A DNA stretch of 20,309 nt. Source: an uncultured Verrucomicrobiota bacterium (lineage in GTDB: Bacteria > Verrucomicrobiota > Kiritimatiellia > CAIVKH01). The stretch is from positions 1 to 20,309 of the forward strand of contig CALKUH010000056.1 of the NCBI GenBank assembly GCA_937996795.1. The letters run 5' to 3'. Every line of letters begins with the position of its first letter. Within the stretch, counting starts at the first letter, position 1. The notes beneath the pieces are model-generated. The model saw only the letters and a list, made by a program, of their open reading frames with translations, ran no database searches and was not told the DNA's origin. This document shows, piece after piece, positions 1 through 7,686 of this stretch. The position numbers were made by a program, and so were the translations under genes.

Positions 1-128
1 TGCGCGACCTCGCCGCCGACCCCGCCGCCCGCGCTTCGCTCGGCGCCGCCGCCGCGGAACGCGCCCGCACCCGCCACAGCCGCGCCGCCTATCGCGCCGC
101 CCTGCTCGGCGCGTACGCGCACCTGTAG
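1..128 (+). CDS. C-terminal fragment, probable glycosyltransferase
   Basis: The window opens inside a plus-strand reading frame (first complete codon at 3) that ends with TAG at 126-128. About 41 residues remain, rich in Ala and Arg. The run beginning RDLAADPAARASLGAAAAER and the Ala/Tyr-rich end GAYAHL look like the C-terminal helix of group 1 (GT-B) glycosyltransferases, which usually ends in 'L..DP..R..LG..AR.R....FS......Y..L'. No catalytic region is present, so this is a resemblance only. An intrinsic terminator follows directly, so this gene is probably transcriptionally separate from the metal operon. Confidence 0.4.
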   Translation, partial: RDLAADPAARASLGAAAAERARTRHSRAAYRAALLGAYAHL

Positions 129-154
129 ACGCGGTCGCTGGCCGCGTTTGTTTT
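129..154 (+). terminator. Rho-independent terminator
   Basis: A perfect 6-bp stem ACGCGG (129-134) / CCGCGT (142-147) with a 7-nt loop is followed by TTTGTTTT (147-154). It starts one base after the stop codon of the upstream gene. It probably ends the glycosyltransferase transcript and insulates the metal operon downstream. Confidence 0.7.
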
Positions 155-182
155 GGCGTTGCGACGAGACGCATCATCCCAC

Positions 183-211
183 TTGACAGGCCCGGACTTG
201 AGCTGTAGTGT
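183..211 (+). promoter_or_regulatory. Sigma-70-type promoter of the metal-efflux operon
   Basis: A consensus -35 TTGACA (183-188) is separated by 17 bp from TAGTGT (206-211). Transcription would start near 217-220. That coincides with the ATG at 220, so the first gene may be read from a leaderless or nearly leaderless mRNA. No clear operator palindrome for a MerR- or ArsR-type regulator is visible in the spacer. Confidence 0.6.
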
Positions 212-219
212 TTTTCCCG

Positions 220-522
220 ATGCTTCGTATTTGGGCCCAATCGGTGTGGCGCCGCGTCGGCTGTGGGGGACTCGCTCTCCTGTTGTTCGGCATCTTGCTT
301 GCCGCTATGTGGCCTTCGGATCACGAGTGTCATCAAGACGCAACGCACCACGAGGCCTGTCCCGCCGTGCATTGCTGCGGGCCGTCTCATGCGCCGCTGT
401 TGTCCACGGCTTCCGGAGTCGTCGTGAAGCGCACGCAAACGGTTGACGAACTGGTGCGCAATGAAACCCTTGTTGCCGATCTCCTGATCATCAGTCCGCC
501 TTTCCAACCTCCCCGAGCGTAA
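220..522 (+). CDS. Small Cys/His-rich exported or membrane protein
   Basis: About 100 residues from ATG 220. A positively charged N-terminus is followed by a hydrophobic segment (GLALLLFGILLAAMW, about residues 16-30), which is a signal peptide or single membrane anchor. Next comes a short stretch with several His and Cys residues (DHECHQDATHHEACPAVHCC), a plausible soft-metal site. The rest is unremarkable. It is the first gene of the operon, 75 bp before the TolC-type gene, so a periplasmic metal-binding or sensing role is inferred. I recognise no family. The frame opens upstream at GTG 208, but that codon lies inside the predicted -10 box, so 220 is preferred. ATG 307 would delete the hydrophobic segment. 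Confidence 0.5.
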   Translation: MLRIWAQSVWRRVGCGGLALLLFGILLAAMWPSDHECHQDATHHEACPAVHCCGPSHAPLLSTASGVVVKRTQTVDELVRNETLVADLLIISPPFQPPRA

Positions 523-588
523 TCCCCGGGTTGCCGTCCGCGGCAGTCCCTCGTGTGGTTTCGTTCGTTTGCGATCTGTTTCAATCGT

Positions 589-593
589 GGAGG
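589..593 (+). promoter_or_regulatory. Ribosome binding site choosing the start of the TolC-like gene
   Basis: GGAGG lies 4 nt before GTG 598. It supports 598 over the upstream in-frame GTG at 553, which has no such site. The 598 start also places the signal peptide at the N-terminus. Confidence 0.55.
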
Positions 594-597
594 TTGT

Positions 598-1836
598 GTG
601 TTCCGTTTATCCCATTGGTGTTATGTATTCTTGATTTCGGCGTCGGGCATGGCCCATGCCGGCGATGTCCTGAGCATTCAGGAGGCGACCGTGCTCGCGC
701 TCACCCGTCACCCGTTGACTGCCGCGATCCAGTCGGAGCTTCGCGCGGCCGAAGGGCTTCAACAACAGGCGGCCTATCGGCCCAATCCCGAACTGGAAGC
801 CGGCGTAGGACGAAAGGAAACCGACACGGATTCCGGGTATGCCGTCGATGTCACCGTGGCGGTCCCTGTCGAACGCAAGGGGAAGAGGGAGGCGCGCATC
901 GGCATTGCGGAGAGCGAGCGTGCTGTGGCGGAGGCCGCCGCAGCGGAGTTGCGGCGCGATGTGGAGTTGCAAGTGCGCACGCTCGCGTACGAGTGGCTGT
1001 CGGCGTCCGCCGACGCCGGCATTGCGCAGGAAATCGCCGAGCGCAGCCGCGCGATGATCGAGTTGCTCAAGCAGCGCCCGGTGGCGGGGCCCGCGATGCT
1101 GCTGGAGTTGCAGATCATCGAGGCGAGCCTCGTCGAGTTCCAGAAGTCCGCACGTGAGTTCAGCGCCCAGCGCGACATCGCCCGGAGGAACCTCAATCTG
1201 TTGCTGGGCCGCGCGCCTGATGCGCCGCTGGAACTCAAGGACACGCTGGATGTTCCCGCGACCACCTACTCGCTGGATGCGCTGATGCAGCAACTCGACC
1301 ACAACCCCGGCCTGCTCAAGCGCCTGGCGGAGGCGAAGCGGGCGCTGCATGAAGTCGAAGCGGCGCGCGCGGAGGCGAGGCCCGACTATTACCTGGCCCC
1401 GTACATTTCGCGCGAGGAGGCCGGCGAGGAGGAAACAACGATAGGGCTCGCCGTCCAGTTGCCGCTGGCATGGCGGAATCGGAATCAAGGCGCAATGGCC
1501 GCAGCCTCGGCGCGGCATGCCGCCGCGGAGGCGCAAGTGGCAGCCGGTTTGCTTGAGGCGCGCTCCGAGATCGCGCGCGTCCACCGGCTTTACGAAGCGG
1601 CGGTCGAACAGGTGAACGCCATTTCACCCGAACTCGTCGCCCGGCTGCACGATGCCGCCGACCTCGCAGACCGCCAGTACCGGCTCGGCGCGATTCCCGT
1701 GAACCTCTTCCTCGATATGCAGCGGGAGTTCCTGTCGGTCCAGTTGCTGCGGCGGAACGCCCTGCTGGACGCCCTGAAAAAACAAGCGGAGCTCCGTTGG
1801 ATTTCCGCCGACGGACGCCAGGAGGGTGTGCGATGA
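598..1836 (+). CDS. TolC/CzcC-type outer-membrane efflux protein
   Basis: Outer-membrane channel subunit of a tripartite metal-efflux pump, 412 residues from GTG 598, which is normal for CzcC/CusC-like proteins. The N-terminus FRLSHWCYVFLISASGMAHA is a signal peptide with an AHA cleavage site. The mature part begins with the family-typical 'LSIQEATVLALTRHPL..A' and 'A.YRPNPELEAGVG'. The two-fold repeat follows: long Ala/Glu/Arg-rich helices, 'RRNLNLLLGRAPDAPL' in the middle, and 'RQYRLGAIPVNLFLDMQREFLSVQ' near the end. There is no lipobox Cys at the cleavage site, unlike many CusC proteins. The stop overlaps the adaptor start in an ATGA (1833-1836), which indicates translational coupling. Metal specificity cannot be read from this protein. 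Confidence 0.88.
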   Translation: MFRLSHWCYVFLISASGMAHAGDVLSIQEATVLALTRHPLTAAIQSELRAAEGLQQQAAYRPNPELEAGVGRKETDTDSGYAVDVTVAVPVERKGKREARIGIAESERAVAEAAAAELRRDVELQVRTLAYEWLSASADAGIAQEIAERSRAMIELLKQRPVAGPAMLLELQIIEASLVEFQKSAREFSAQRDIARRNLNLLLGRAPDAPLELKDTLDVPATTYSLDALMQQLDHNPGLLKRLAEAKRALHEVEAARAEARPDYYLAPYISREEAGEEETTIGLAVQLPLAWRNRNQGAMAAASARHAAAEAQVAAGLLEARSEIARVHRLYEAAVEQVNAISPELVARLHDAADLADRQYRLGAIPVNLFLDMQREFLSVQLLRRNALLDALKKQAELRWISADGRQEGVR

Positions 1837-2537
1837 GAAACTTCGTCTTATTGCTGCTGCTGGCCGGGGCGCATTCCGGCGCGGCCGAGGAGCGGGTGGG
1901 GGCGCAGTTTAAGGAGGGCGTCGGCGTCACGCTCCCGGCGCTCACCAAGACCGCGATCGGCCTCGAACTCGCGGACGTCGAGGAGCGGGCTGTTTCCAAT
2001 GACATGTGGATCACTGCGCAGGTCTACCGGGAGGCGCGCGAGCCATCGCAGAATGAGGACGAGCCCGGCGGGTTCGCCTACGCGAGCGCATGGATCGAGG
2101 GCGCGCTCGCCGATGCGTTGCCGCCGGGAACGGAGGTCGCCGTCGAGGGACACCCGGAGGCGGTCGGGTCGGTGTTGCGCGCGGACCGGACGGTGGCCGC
2201 CCAGGGCGGACGCGTCGAACTCTTGCTGCAACTCCATGATCGAGAACATCGCTGGCGCATCGGCGAATTCATCCGCGTCTCGCTGCGGGGCCTTGTCCGC
2301 GAGGCGGCGACGGTCATCCCGGCGTCGGCCGTGCTAGACACCGCGTACGGGGCGTTCGCCTATGTCGTTAACGGCGACGCCTACCTGCGCACGGCGATCC
2401 AGACCGGCGCGCGCCACGAGGACGTCGTGGAAATCACCGACGGCTTGTTCATTGGCGACGCGGTGGTCGTGCGCCCCGTCGAGACGCTGTATCACATCGA
2501 ACTCCGCGCCACCAAGGGCGGCGGTCACAGTCACTAA
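1833..2537 (+). CDS. Short RND periplasmic adaptor (CzcB/HlyD-like, no alpha-hairpin)
   Basis: 234 residues from ATG 1833, chosen because AGGAGG (1820-1825) precedes it and it overlaps the previous stop. MRNFVLLLLLAGAHSGAA is a signal peptide. Residues of about 30-75 resemble the entry strands of CzcB adaptors ('LTKTAIGLELADVEERAV'). A beta-barrel-like part follows ('GSVLRADRTVAAQGGRVELLLQL..RWRIGEFIRVSLRG'). The C-terminal membrane-proximal part has 'VIPASAVLDTAYGAFAYVV' and 'VEITDGLFIGDAVVVRPVE', both typical of adaptors. CzcB-like adaptors usually have about 350-500 residues. The coiled-coil hairpin that meets the TolC channel has no counterpart here. It ends in a short GGGHSH tail that could bind metal. 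A split or minimal adaptor is inferred. Confidence 0.78.
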   Translation: MRNFVLLLLLAGAHSGAAEERVGAQFKEGVGVTLPALTKTAIGLELADVEERAVSNDMWITAQVYREAREPSQNEDEPGGFAYASAWIEGALADALPPGTEVAVEGHPEAVGSVLRADRTVAAQGGRVELLLQLHDREHRWRIGEFIRVSLRGLVREAATVIPASAVLDTAYGAFAYVVNGDAYLRTAIQTGARHEDVVEITDGLFIGDAVVVRPVETLYHIELRATKGGGHSH

Positions 2538-2549
2538 AGGGTTTGGATC

Positions 2550-5500
2550 ATGGTAAATCACATCATAGAATTTTCATTGCGGCAGCGGCCTTTCGTGCTA
2601 ATCGCCACCGCCGCGCTGCTGATCGCGGGCATTTGGTCGGCCTTCCGCCTGCCGGTGGACGCCGTGCCGGACATCACGAATATCCAGGTGCAGGTCAACA
2701 CCGAGGTGCCGGCGCTCGCGCCGGAGGAGATCGAGAAGCTGGTGACGTTCCCGCTTGAGATCGAACTGGCCGGCGTGCCGGGCATGGTCGAGCTGCGTTC
2801 GCTGTCGAAGTTTGGTCTCTCCCAGATTACGCTGGTGTTCAAGGATGGGACCGACATTTACCGCGCGCGGCAACTGGTCAGCGAGCGGCTGCAGAACGCG
2901 ATTGATGAGCTGCCCGAAGGACTTACGCCGAAGCTCGCTCCAATTTCAACGGGGCTCGGCGAGATCTACTACTACCTCGTTGAATACGCAGCCGACGCGA
3001 CGAACAAACCGGTGGACCGGCGCGAGCAGCTCATGGAGCTCTCGCAGGTCCAGGATTTCATCATCAAGCCGCAGCTCCGCTCGGTCCCCGGCATCGCCGA
3101 GGTCAACACGTCGGGCGGGTACGAGAAACAAATCGTCGTCATGCCGGACCCGGGGAAAATGATGAGCGTCGGCCTCACGTTCTCCGAACTCGCGGACCTC
3201 GTTGGGGAGAACGTCGAGAACGCCGGCGGAGGCGCGGTGCAGATGGGCGGCGAACAGATCGTGATCCGCGCGGCGGGCCGCGTGCGCACGGTCGATGAAA
3301 TTGCCGCGCTGCCGATCAAATTCCGTTCGGGCACGGAACCGATCACGGTGCGCGATGTCGCCGATGTCGGGATCGGCTCGAACGTGCGGACCGGCGCCTC
3401 CACTTGGAACGGCGGCGAGGCGGTGATCGGTGCCGCGATGATGCTCGCGGGGGAAAACAGCCGTATCATCGCCAGGCGCGTGGCGGCGAAAATCGAGGAA
3501 CTCAAGCCGCGCCTGCCCCCCGGCATCCGGATCGAAACCGGCTACGACCGCACGGACCTCGTGGATCGCACGATCGCGACGGTGGAGAAAAACCTGTTTG
3601 AAGGCGCGATCCTCGTGATCGTGGTGCTGTTCCTGTCGCTGGGCAACATCCGCGCCGCGCTGATCGTATCGCTCGCGATCCCGCTGTCGTTCCTGTTCGC
3701 GATCACCGGGATGGTGCAGGGCCGCGTGTCGGGCAACCTGATGAGCCTCGGCGCGGTGGATTTCGGGCTGATCATTGATGGCGCCGTCGTGATGGTGGAA
3801 AACGCCGTCCGGCGGCTCGGGCTGCGTCAGCACGAGATCGGGCGTCTCTTATCGCCACGCGAGCGCCACGAAACCGTTCGGGAGGCGTGCCGCGAGGTGG
3901 CCACGCCGACGTTCTTTGGCGTGCTGATCATCACGATCGTGTACGTTCCGATCCTCGCGCTCACGGGCATCGAGGGAAAGATGTTCAAGCCGATGGCCCT
4001 CACGGTCATGTTCGCGCTCGTCGGCTCGTTGATCCTGTCGCTCACGCTGATGCCGGTGCTGTGTTCGTTTTTCCTCGGGGGCAACATCAGCGAGAAGGAA
4101 AGCCTGTTGATCCGTGCCGCGAAGCGTGTGTATGTGCCGACGCTCCGCGCGGCCTTCCGGTTGCGCTGGCTGCTCGTACTCGGCGTGATCGCTTTTGTCG
4201 CGTGGTCGTTCGCCATCTTCCAGAAACTCGGCGCGGAGTTCGTCCCGCAACTGGACGAGGGCGCGTTCGCCACGCACATGATCCGCACCACCAGCATCGG
4301 GCTCGACGCGTCTATCGCGATGCAGGAACGCGCGGAGCAGGTCCTGCGCGAACGCTTCCCCGAGGTCAGCCACACCTTTTCCCGTATCGGCACTGCGGAG
4401 ATCGCGACTGACCCGATGGGGGTAAACGTGGCCGACTGCTACATCTTCTTTAACCCGGAGAAGACGTGGCGAAAAATCGACGGGCGAACGATCACCAAGA
4501 ACGAACTGGCCGACCTGATGAGCCGGGAACTTTCCGAGCGCGTGCCCGGCCAGTCGTACCTGTTCTCGCAGCCCATCGAGATGCGTTTCAACGAAATCCT
4601 TGAGGGCACGCGGGCCGACATCGCGGTGAAGGTATTCGGCGAGGAGTTCGGCGAGATTGAGCGCATCGCGACGGAAGTCCGCGAGCTGCTCGAAGCGGTG
4701 CCCGGCGCGGCGGACGTGGAGTTCGATGCCCTCGGCAAATCGCCGATGCTGGAAATCACGCTCAACCGCGAGGCGATGACCCGCTACAACCTACATGCCG
4801 CCGAGGTGAACAGCGTCATCGCGCATGCGCTCGCCGGCGAGGAGGTCGGGCTGCTGCTCGAAGGGAGCCGCCGGTATCCGATTGTCGTGCGGATGAGCGA
4901 GGATCTGCGCAAGCGCGTCGAGGTCATGAAAACGCTGCCGCTGCGCACGGAGGAGGGCGGCCTGCTGGAGCTGGGCCAGGTGGCGGAATTCCGCGTGGAG
5001 GAGCGCGTCAGCGCCATCGCGCGCGAATTCGCGCAGCGCCGGGCGGCGGTCATGGTCAATCTGCGTGGACGCGATGTGGAGAGCTTCGTGAAGGAAGCGC
5101 AGGCGAAGGTCCAGGAATCAATTGGGCTGCCGCCGGGCTACACGATTGAATTCGGCAGCCAGTTCAAGAACCTGCAGGAGGCGCGCGCGCGGCTCGCCGT
5201 CATCGTGCCTGTGGCGCTGCTGGTCATCTTCGTGCTGATCTTCTTCGCCTTCGGCAGCATCCGGCAGGCGCTCATCGTCTACACCGGCATCCCGCTCGCG
5301 GCAACAGGCGGCATCCTCGCGCTCTGGTTGCGCGACATGCCGTTCAGCATCTCGGCCGGCATCGGATTCATCGCGCTGAGTGGCATCGCCGTGCTAGACG
5401 GCGTGGTCATGGTCACCTGCATCAACCAACTTCGACAAGCCGGTCGCTCCGTGCTCGACGCGGTGACGGAGGGATCGCTGGCCCGTCTGCGCCCGGTCCT

Positions 5501-5693
5501 GATGACGTCGCTCGTCGCCGGCTTCGGGTTCGTGCCGATGGCGTTGGCCCAAGGCGCCGGCGCCGAAGTCCAGCGCCCGCTCGCGACGGTCGTGATCGGC
5601 GGGATCGTGTCCTCGACCTTCCTGACGCTGGTGCTGTTGCCCACGCTATACAGGTGGATCGAAAAATGGAGCAAAGAAAAGGAGACAACATGA
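2550..5693 (+). CDS. czcA: Heavy-metal RND efflux pump, CzcA family
   Basis: Inner-membrane proton/metal antiporter, 1047 residues, normal for HME-RND pumps. It starts at ATG 2550, 12 bp after the adaptor stop, with AAAGGG upstream. The N-terminal membrane helix is followed by the family's 'PVDAVPDITNIQVQVNTEVPALAPEEIEKLVTFP'. The transmembrane-4 proton-relay motif DFGLIIDGAVVMVEN places Asp404, Asp410 and Glu417 in the D-D-E pattern essential in CzcA. The second half has 'PQLDEGAF', 'QPIEMRFNEILEGTRADIAVKV' and 'RLRPVLMTSLVAGFGFVPMA...GAEVQRPLATVVIGG', all much closer to CzcA/NccA (Co, Zn, Cd, Ni) than to CusA. CusA is marked by a methionine triad; 'FATHMIRT' has one Met near that region, but the triad as a whole is not evident. 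A divalent-cation pump is therefore favoured over Cu/Ag. The stop overlaps the next start (ATGA). Confidence 0.93.
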   Translation: MVNHIIEFSLRQRPFVLIATAALLIAGIWSAFRLPVDAVPDITNIQVQVNTEVPALAPEEIEKLVTFPLEIELAGVPGMVELRSLSKFGLSQITLVFKDGTDIYRARQLVSERLQNAIDELPEGLTPKLAPISTGLGEIYYYLVEYAADATNKPVDRREQLMELSQVQDFIIKPQLRSVPGIAEVNTSGGYEKQIVVMPDPGKMMSVGLTFSELADLVGENVENAGGGAVQMGGEQIVIRAAGRVRTVDEIAALPIKFRSGTEPITVRDVADVGIGSNVRTGASTWNGGEAVIGAAMMLAGENSRIIARRVAAKIEELKPRLPPGIRIETGYDRTDLVDRTIATVEKNLFEGAILVIVVLFLSLGNIRAALIVSLAIPLSFLFAITGMVQGRVSGNLMSLGAVDFGLIIDGAVVMVENAVRRLGLRQHEIGRLLSPRERHETVREACREVATPTFFGVLIITIVYVPILALTGIEGKMFKPMALTVMFALVGSLILSLTLMPVLCSFFLGGNISEKESLLIRAAKRVYVPTLRAAFRLRWLLVLGVIAFVAWSFAIFQKLGAEFVPQLDEGAFATHMIRTTSIGLDASIAMQERAEQVLRERFPEVSHTFSRIGTAEIATDPMGVNVADCYIFFNPEKTWRKIDGRTITKNELADLMSRELSERVPGQSYLFSQPIEMRFNEILEGTRADIAVKVFGEEFGEIERIATEVRELLEAVPGAADVEFDALGKSPMLEITLNREAMTRYNLHAAEVNSVIAHALAGEEVGLLLEGSRRYPIVVRMSEDLRKRVEVMKTLPLRTEEGGLLELGQVAEFRVEERVSAIAREFAQRRAAVMVNLRGRDVESFVKEAQAKVQESIGLPPGYTIEFGSQFKNLQEARARLAVIVPVALLVIFVLIFFAFGSIRQALIVYTGIPLAATGGILALWLRDMPFSISAGIGFIALSGIAVLDGVVMVTCINQLRQAGRSVLDAVTEGSLARLRPVLMTSLVAGFGFVPMALAQGAGAEVQRPLATVVIGGIVSSTFLTLVLLPTLYRWIEKWSKEKETT

Positions 5694-6139
5694 AGAAGTG
5701 GATGCTGATGATCGCATTGCTGGCGGGTGGGCCCGCCTACGCGGGTGTCGAGGCCGGTCCGCGCGGCGGGCGCCTGCTCGAACTTGAATCCGCGCACGCC
5801 GAATTCCTGGTCAACGACGTGAAGCGGATCGAAATCCGCTTTTACGACGAGAGCGGCGCCGTGACCGCCCCCGGCGAACAGGTCGTCAATGTCATCGCCG
5901 ATGCGCCTGCCGGGAAAGCCAAGCTGGAGCTTCAGAAGGACGGCGATGCGCTGGTCTCCACCGCCGCACTGCCCGAGGGCGACGGCTACACCGTCGTCGT
6001 CCAGATCCGCGCGAACGCGGCGGCCCGCCCCAAAAACTTCCGCATTCCGGTTCATCTGGAACGCTGCGACGAATGCAATCGCGCCGAATACGCCTGCACC
6101 TGTGAGCACGCCGGCGACGATCATGGCCACGCGCACTGA
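5690..6139 (+). CDS. Periplasmic metal-binding protein of the efflux operon
   Basis: 149 residues from ATG 5690, with AAGGAG (5678-5683) at good spacing and a 4-nt overlap with the czcA stop. MKKWMLMIALLAGGPAYAG is a signal peptide. The mature N-terminus has GPRGGRLLELESAHAEFLV and then 'IEIRFYDESG'. This resembles the 'GP.GG.L.......E..V.......RVY..DG' domain found at the N-terminus of many CzcB/SilB-like adaptors. A beta-rich middle follows, then the tail CDECNRAEYACTCEHAGDDHGHAH, with four Cys and four His that could hold Zn, Cu or Cd. It is the last gene of the operon, so a CusF-like delivery role or a detached adaptor domain is likely. Neither is proven. An earlier in-frame ATG at 5654 lies inside czcA and lacks a ribosome site. 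Confidence 0.72.
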   Translation: MKKWMLMIALLAGGPAYAGVEAGPRGGRLLELESAHAEFLVNDVKRIEIRFYDESGAVTAPGEQVVNVIADAPAGKAKLELQKDGDALVSTAALPEGDGYTVVVQIRANAAARPKNFRIPVHLERCDECNRAEYACTCEHAGDDHGHAH

Positions 6140-6148
6140 GGGGAAGAA

Positions 6149-6199
6149 TTTGCAACGTCTGTAAAAAGAGTTCCTTCGCGTTTGCAACGTCTGTAAAAA
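6149..6199 (+). repeat. Tandem pair of 19-bp motif TTTGCAACGTCTGTAAAAA
   Basis: Two identical copies, 6149-6167 and 6181-6199, lie 32 bp apart in the gap between the metal operon and the GlpD-like gene. The core has imperfect dyad symmetry, TTTGCA-N5-TGTAAA. A second pair with 31-bp period lies at 19634-19683. It could be a pair of operators about three helical turns apart, or a dispersed repeat element. The second copy ends 8 bp before the ATG at 6208. Confidence 0.75.
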
Positions 6200-6207
6200 C
6201 CTTTTGC

Positions 6208-7686
6208 ATGCGGGCGGCGCTCAAGGAACTGGCGGGGGAAACCTTCGATGTGGTCATCGTCGGCGCGGGCATCCATGGCGCGTGCACGGCGTGGATCGCG
6301 GCGCGGCTGGGCCTGAAGACGGCGCTGATTGACGCGGATGATTTCGGCGCGGCGACGTCGGCGAACAGCCTGAAGGTGATCCACGGCGGCCTGCGCTATC
6401 TGCAGCACGGCAACCTTGCGCGCATGCGGGAATCGATCCGCGCGCGCCGCCGCTTCCTCCGCCTCGCGCCGCGGTGCGTGAAGCCCCAGGCGTTCGCCAT
6501 CCCCACCGCCGGGCGTGGCGTGCGCAGCCGCGCGGCGCTGAAGGCGGCGCTGGCGCTGAACGACGCGATTTCATTCGACCGCAATCGCGACCTCGGGCCG
6601 CAGCAGCAGCTCCCGCGCGGACGCGTGGTCAGCGCGCAGGAGGCGCGCGCGATCTGGCCGCAGCTTCCGCACGATGCGTATGACGGGGCCGCCGTCTGGT
6701 ACGACGCGCTCGCGCATGACACCGAGCGTCTCACGCTGGCGTTCGCGCTGGCGGCGCGCGACGCCGGCGCGACGCCGGCGAATTATGTCCGCGCGCGGCG
6801 CGTGCTGGTGGAGAACGGCGCGGCGGCGGGCGTGGAGGCGTGTGACGCGCTGGGCGGCGATCCGTTTGCCATCCGCGCGCGCGCGGTGGTGAACGCGGCG
6901 GGGCCGTGGTGGGAGCAGTGGAGCGGCGCGCTCGCGGCGCGGCATCCGCTCGTCGGCGCGTGGAACCTGATCGCGCGCGCGCAGTGGTTCGGGCCGTACG
7001 GGGTGGGGCTGGAGGGCGCGCACGCGCACCGCGACGCGGAGGCGCTGGTGCAGCGCGGGCGGCGGAATTTGTTTTTTGTGCCGTGGCGCGGCGGCACGAT
7101 GATCGGCACGGTGTACGAGCGGTATGCAGGCGAGCCGTCCGCCTACCAGCCGTCGCGCGCGGCGATCGAATCATTCGTGGAGGAAATCAACGATGTGCTG
7201 CCGGGCGCGCCGCTGACGATGGATCAGCTTTCGCTGTTGCATGTCGGCGTGCAGCCCGCGCCGTCCGCGGGGCTGTCGGCGGAGCCGGACAAACATTCGT
7301 CCGTGGGCGAGGGGCCCGTGCGCGGCTTGTTCTCGATCAAGGGCGTGAAGTACACCACGGGCCTGACGGTGGGGGAGCGCGCGGCGCGCATGGTGGCGCG
7401 TGCGCTGGGCCGGCGCGATCGCGTCGGTCCCGACGCGCCGCTGGCCGATGGCGCGCCGGAGGGCGACCTCGCCACGCGCGTGCGGCACGCGGTGCGCGAG
7501 GAGTATGCCGTGCGGCTGGTGGATGTGTTGCGCCGCCGCACGGATCTCGGCACGTTTGAGCCGCCGTCCGCGGAGACGCAGCGCGAAATCGCGGCGCTGA
7601 TGGCAAAGGAGTGCGGCTGGTCGCCGGCGCAGCAGGCCGCGGAACTGGAGCACGCCGCGTCCGTGTTCAGGCGACTTATGCCGTAG
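6208..7686 (+). CDS. FAD-dependent glycerol-3-phosphate dehydrogenase-like protein (GlpD family)
   Basis: 492 residues. The N-terminal FAD-binding motif is VVIVGAGIHGACTA, followed by 'TALIDADDFGAATSANS' and the GlpD signature SLKVIHGGLRYLQHGNLARM. Further family blocks are 'AVWYDALAHDTERLTLA', 'VVNAAGPWWEQW', 'LFFVPWRGGTMIGTVYERYAG' and 'GLFSIKGVKYTTGLTVGERAARM'. Known family members oxidise glycerol-3-phosphate to dihydroxyacetone phosphate and pass electrons to quinone. The usual 'GVRPL' is GVQPA here (Gln349), so the substrate may differ. No glpK or glpF lies nearby. ATG 6208 has no ribosome site and follows the 19-bp repeats directly; a start a few codons later is possible, but it must precede 'FDVVIVGAG'. 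The 3' end overlaps the convergent HAD gene by 11 bp. Confidence 0.82.
   Translation: MRAALKELAGETFDVVIVGAGIHGACTAWIAARLGLKTALIDADDFGAATSANSLKVIHGGLRYLQHGNLARMRESIRARRRFLRLAPRCVKPQAFAIPTAGRGVRSRAALKAALALNDAISFDRNRDLGPQQQLPRGRVVSAQEARAIWPQLPHDAYDGAAVWYDALAHDTERLTLAFALAARDAGATPANYVRARRVLVENGAAAGVEACDALGGDPFAIRARAVVNAAGPWWEQWSGALAARHPLVGAWNLIARAQWFGPYGVGLEGAHAHRDAEALVQRGRRNLFFVPWRGGTMIGTVYERYAGEPSAYQPSRAAIESFVEEINDVLPGAPLTMDQLSLLHVGVQPAPSAGLSAEPDKHSSVGEGPVRGLFSIKGVKYTTGLTVGERAARMVARALGRRDRVGPDAPLADGAPEGDLATRVRHAVREEYAVRLVDVLRRRTDLGTFEPPSAETQREIAALMAKECGWSPAQQAAELEHAASVFRRLMP

Noticed and set aside
2946..4373. Long minus-strand frames across czcA (such as 2946-3833, 3827-4393 and 3849-4373)
   Set aside because: Antisense shadows of an intact, strongly conserved RND gene.
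6149..6199. Possible CRISPR array
   Set aside because: Only two repeat copies with a 13-bp interval, no cas genes, and the same arrangement occurs at a second locus upstream of a gene.
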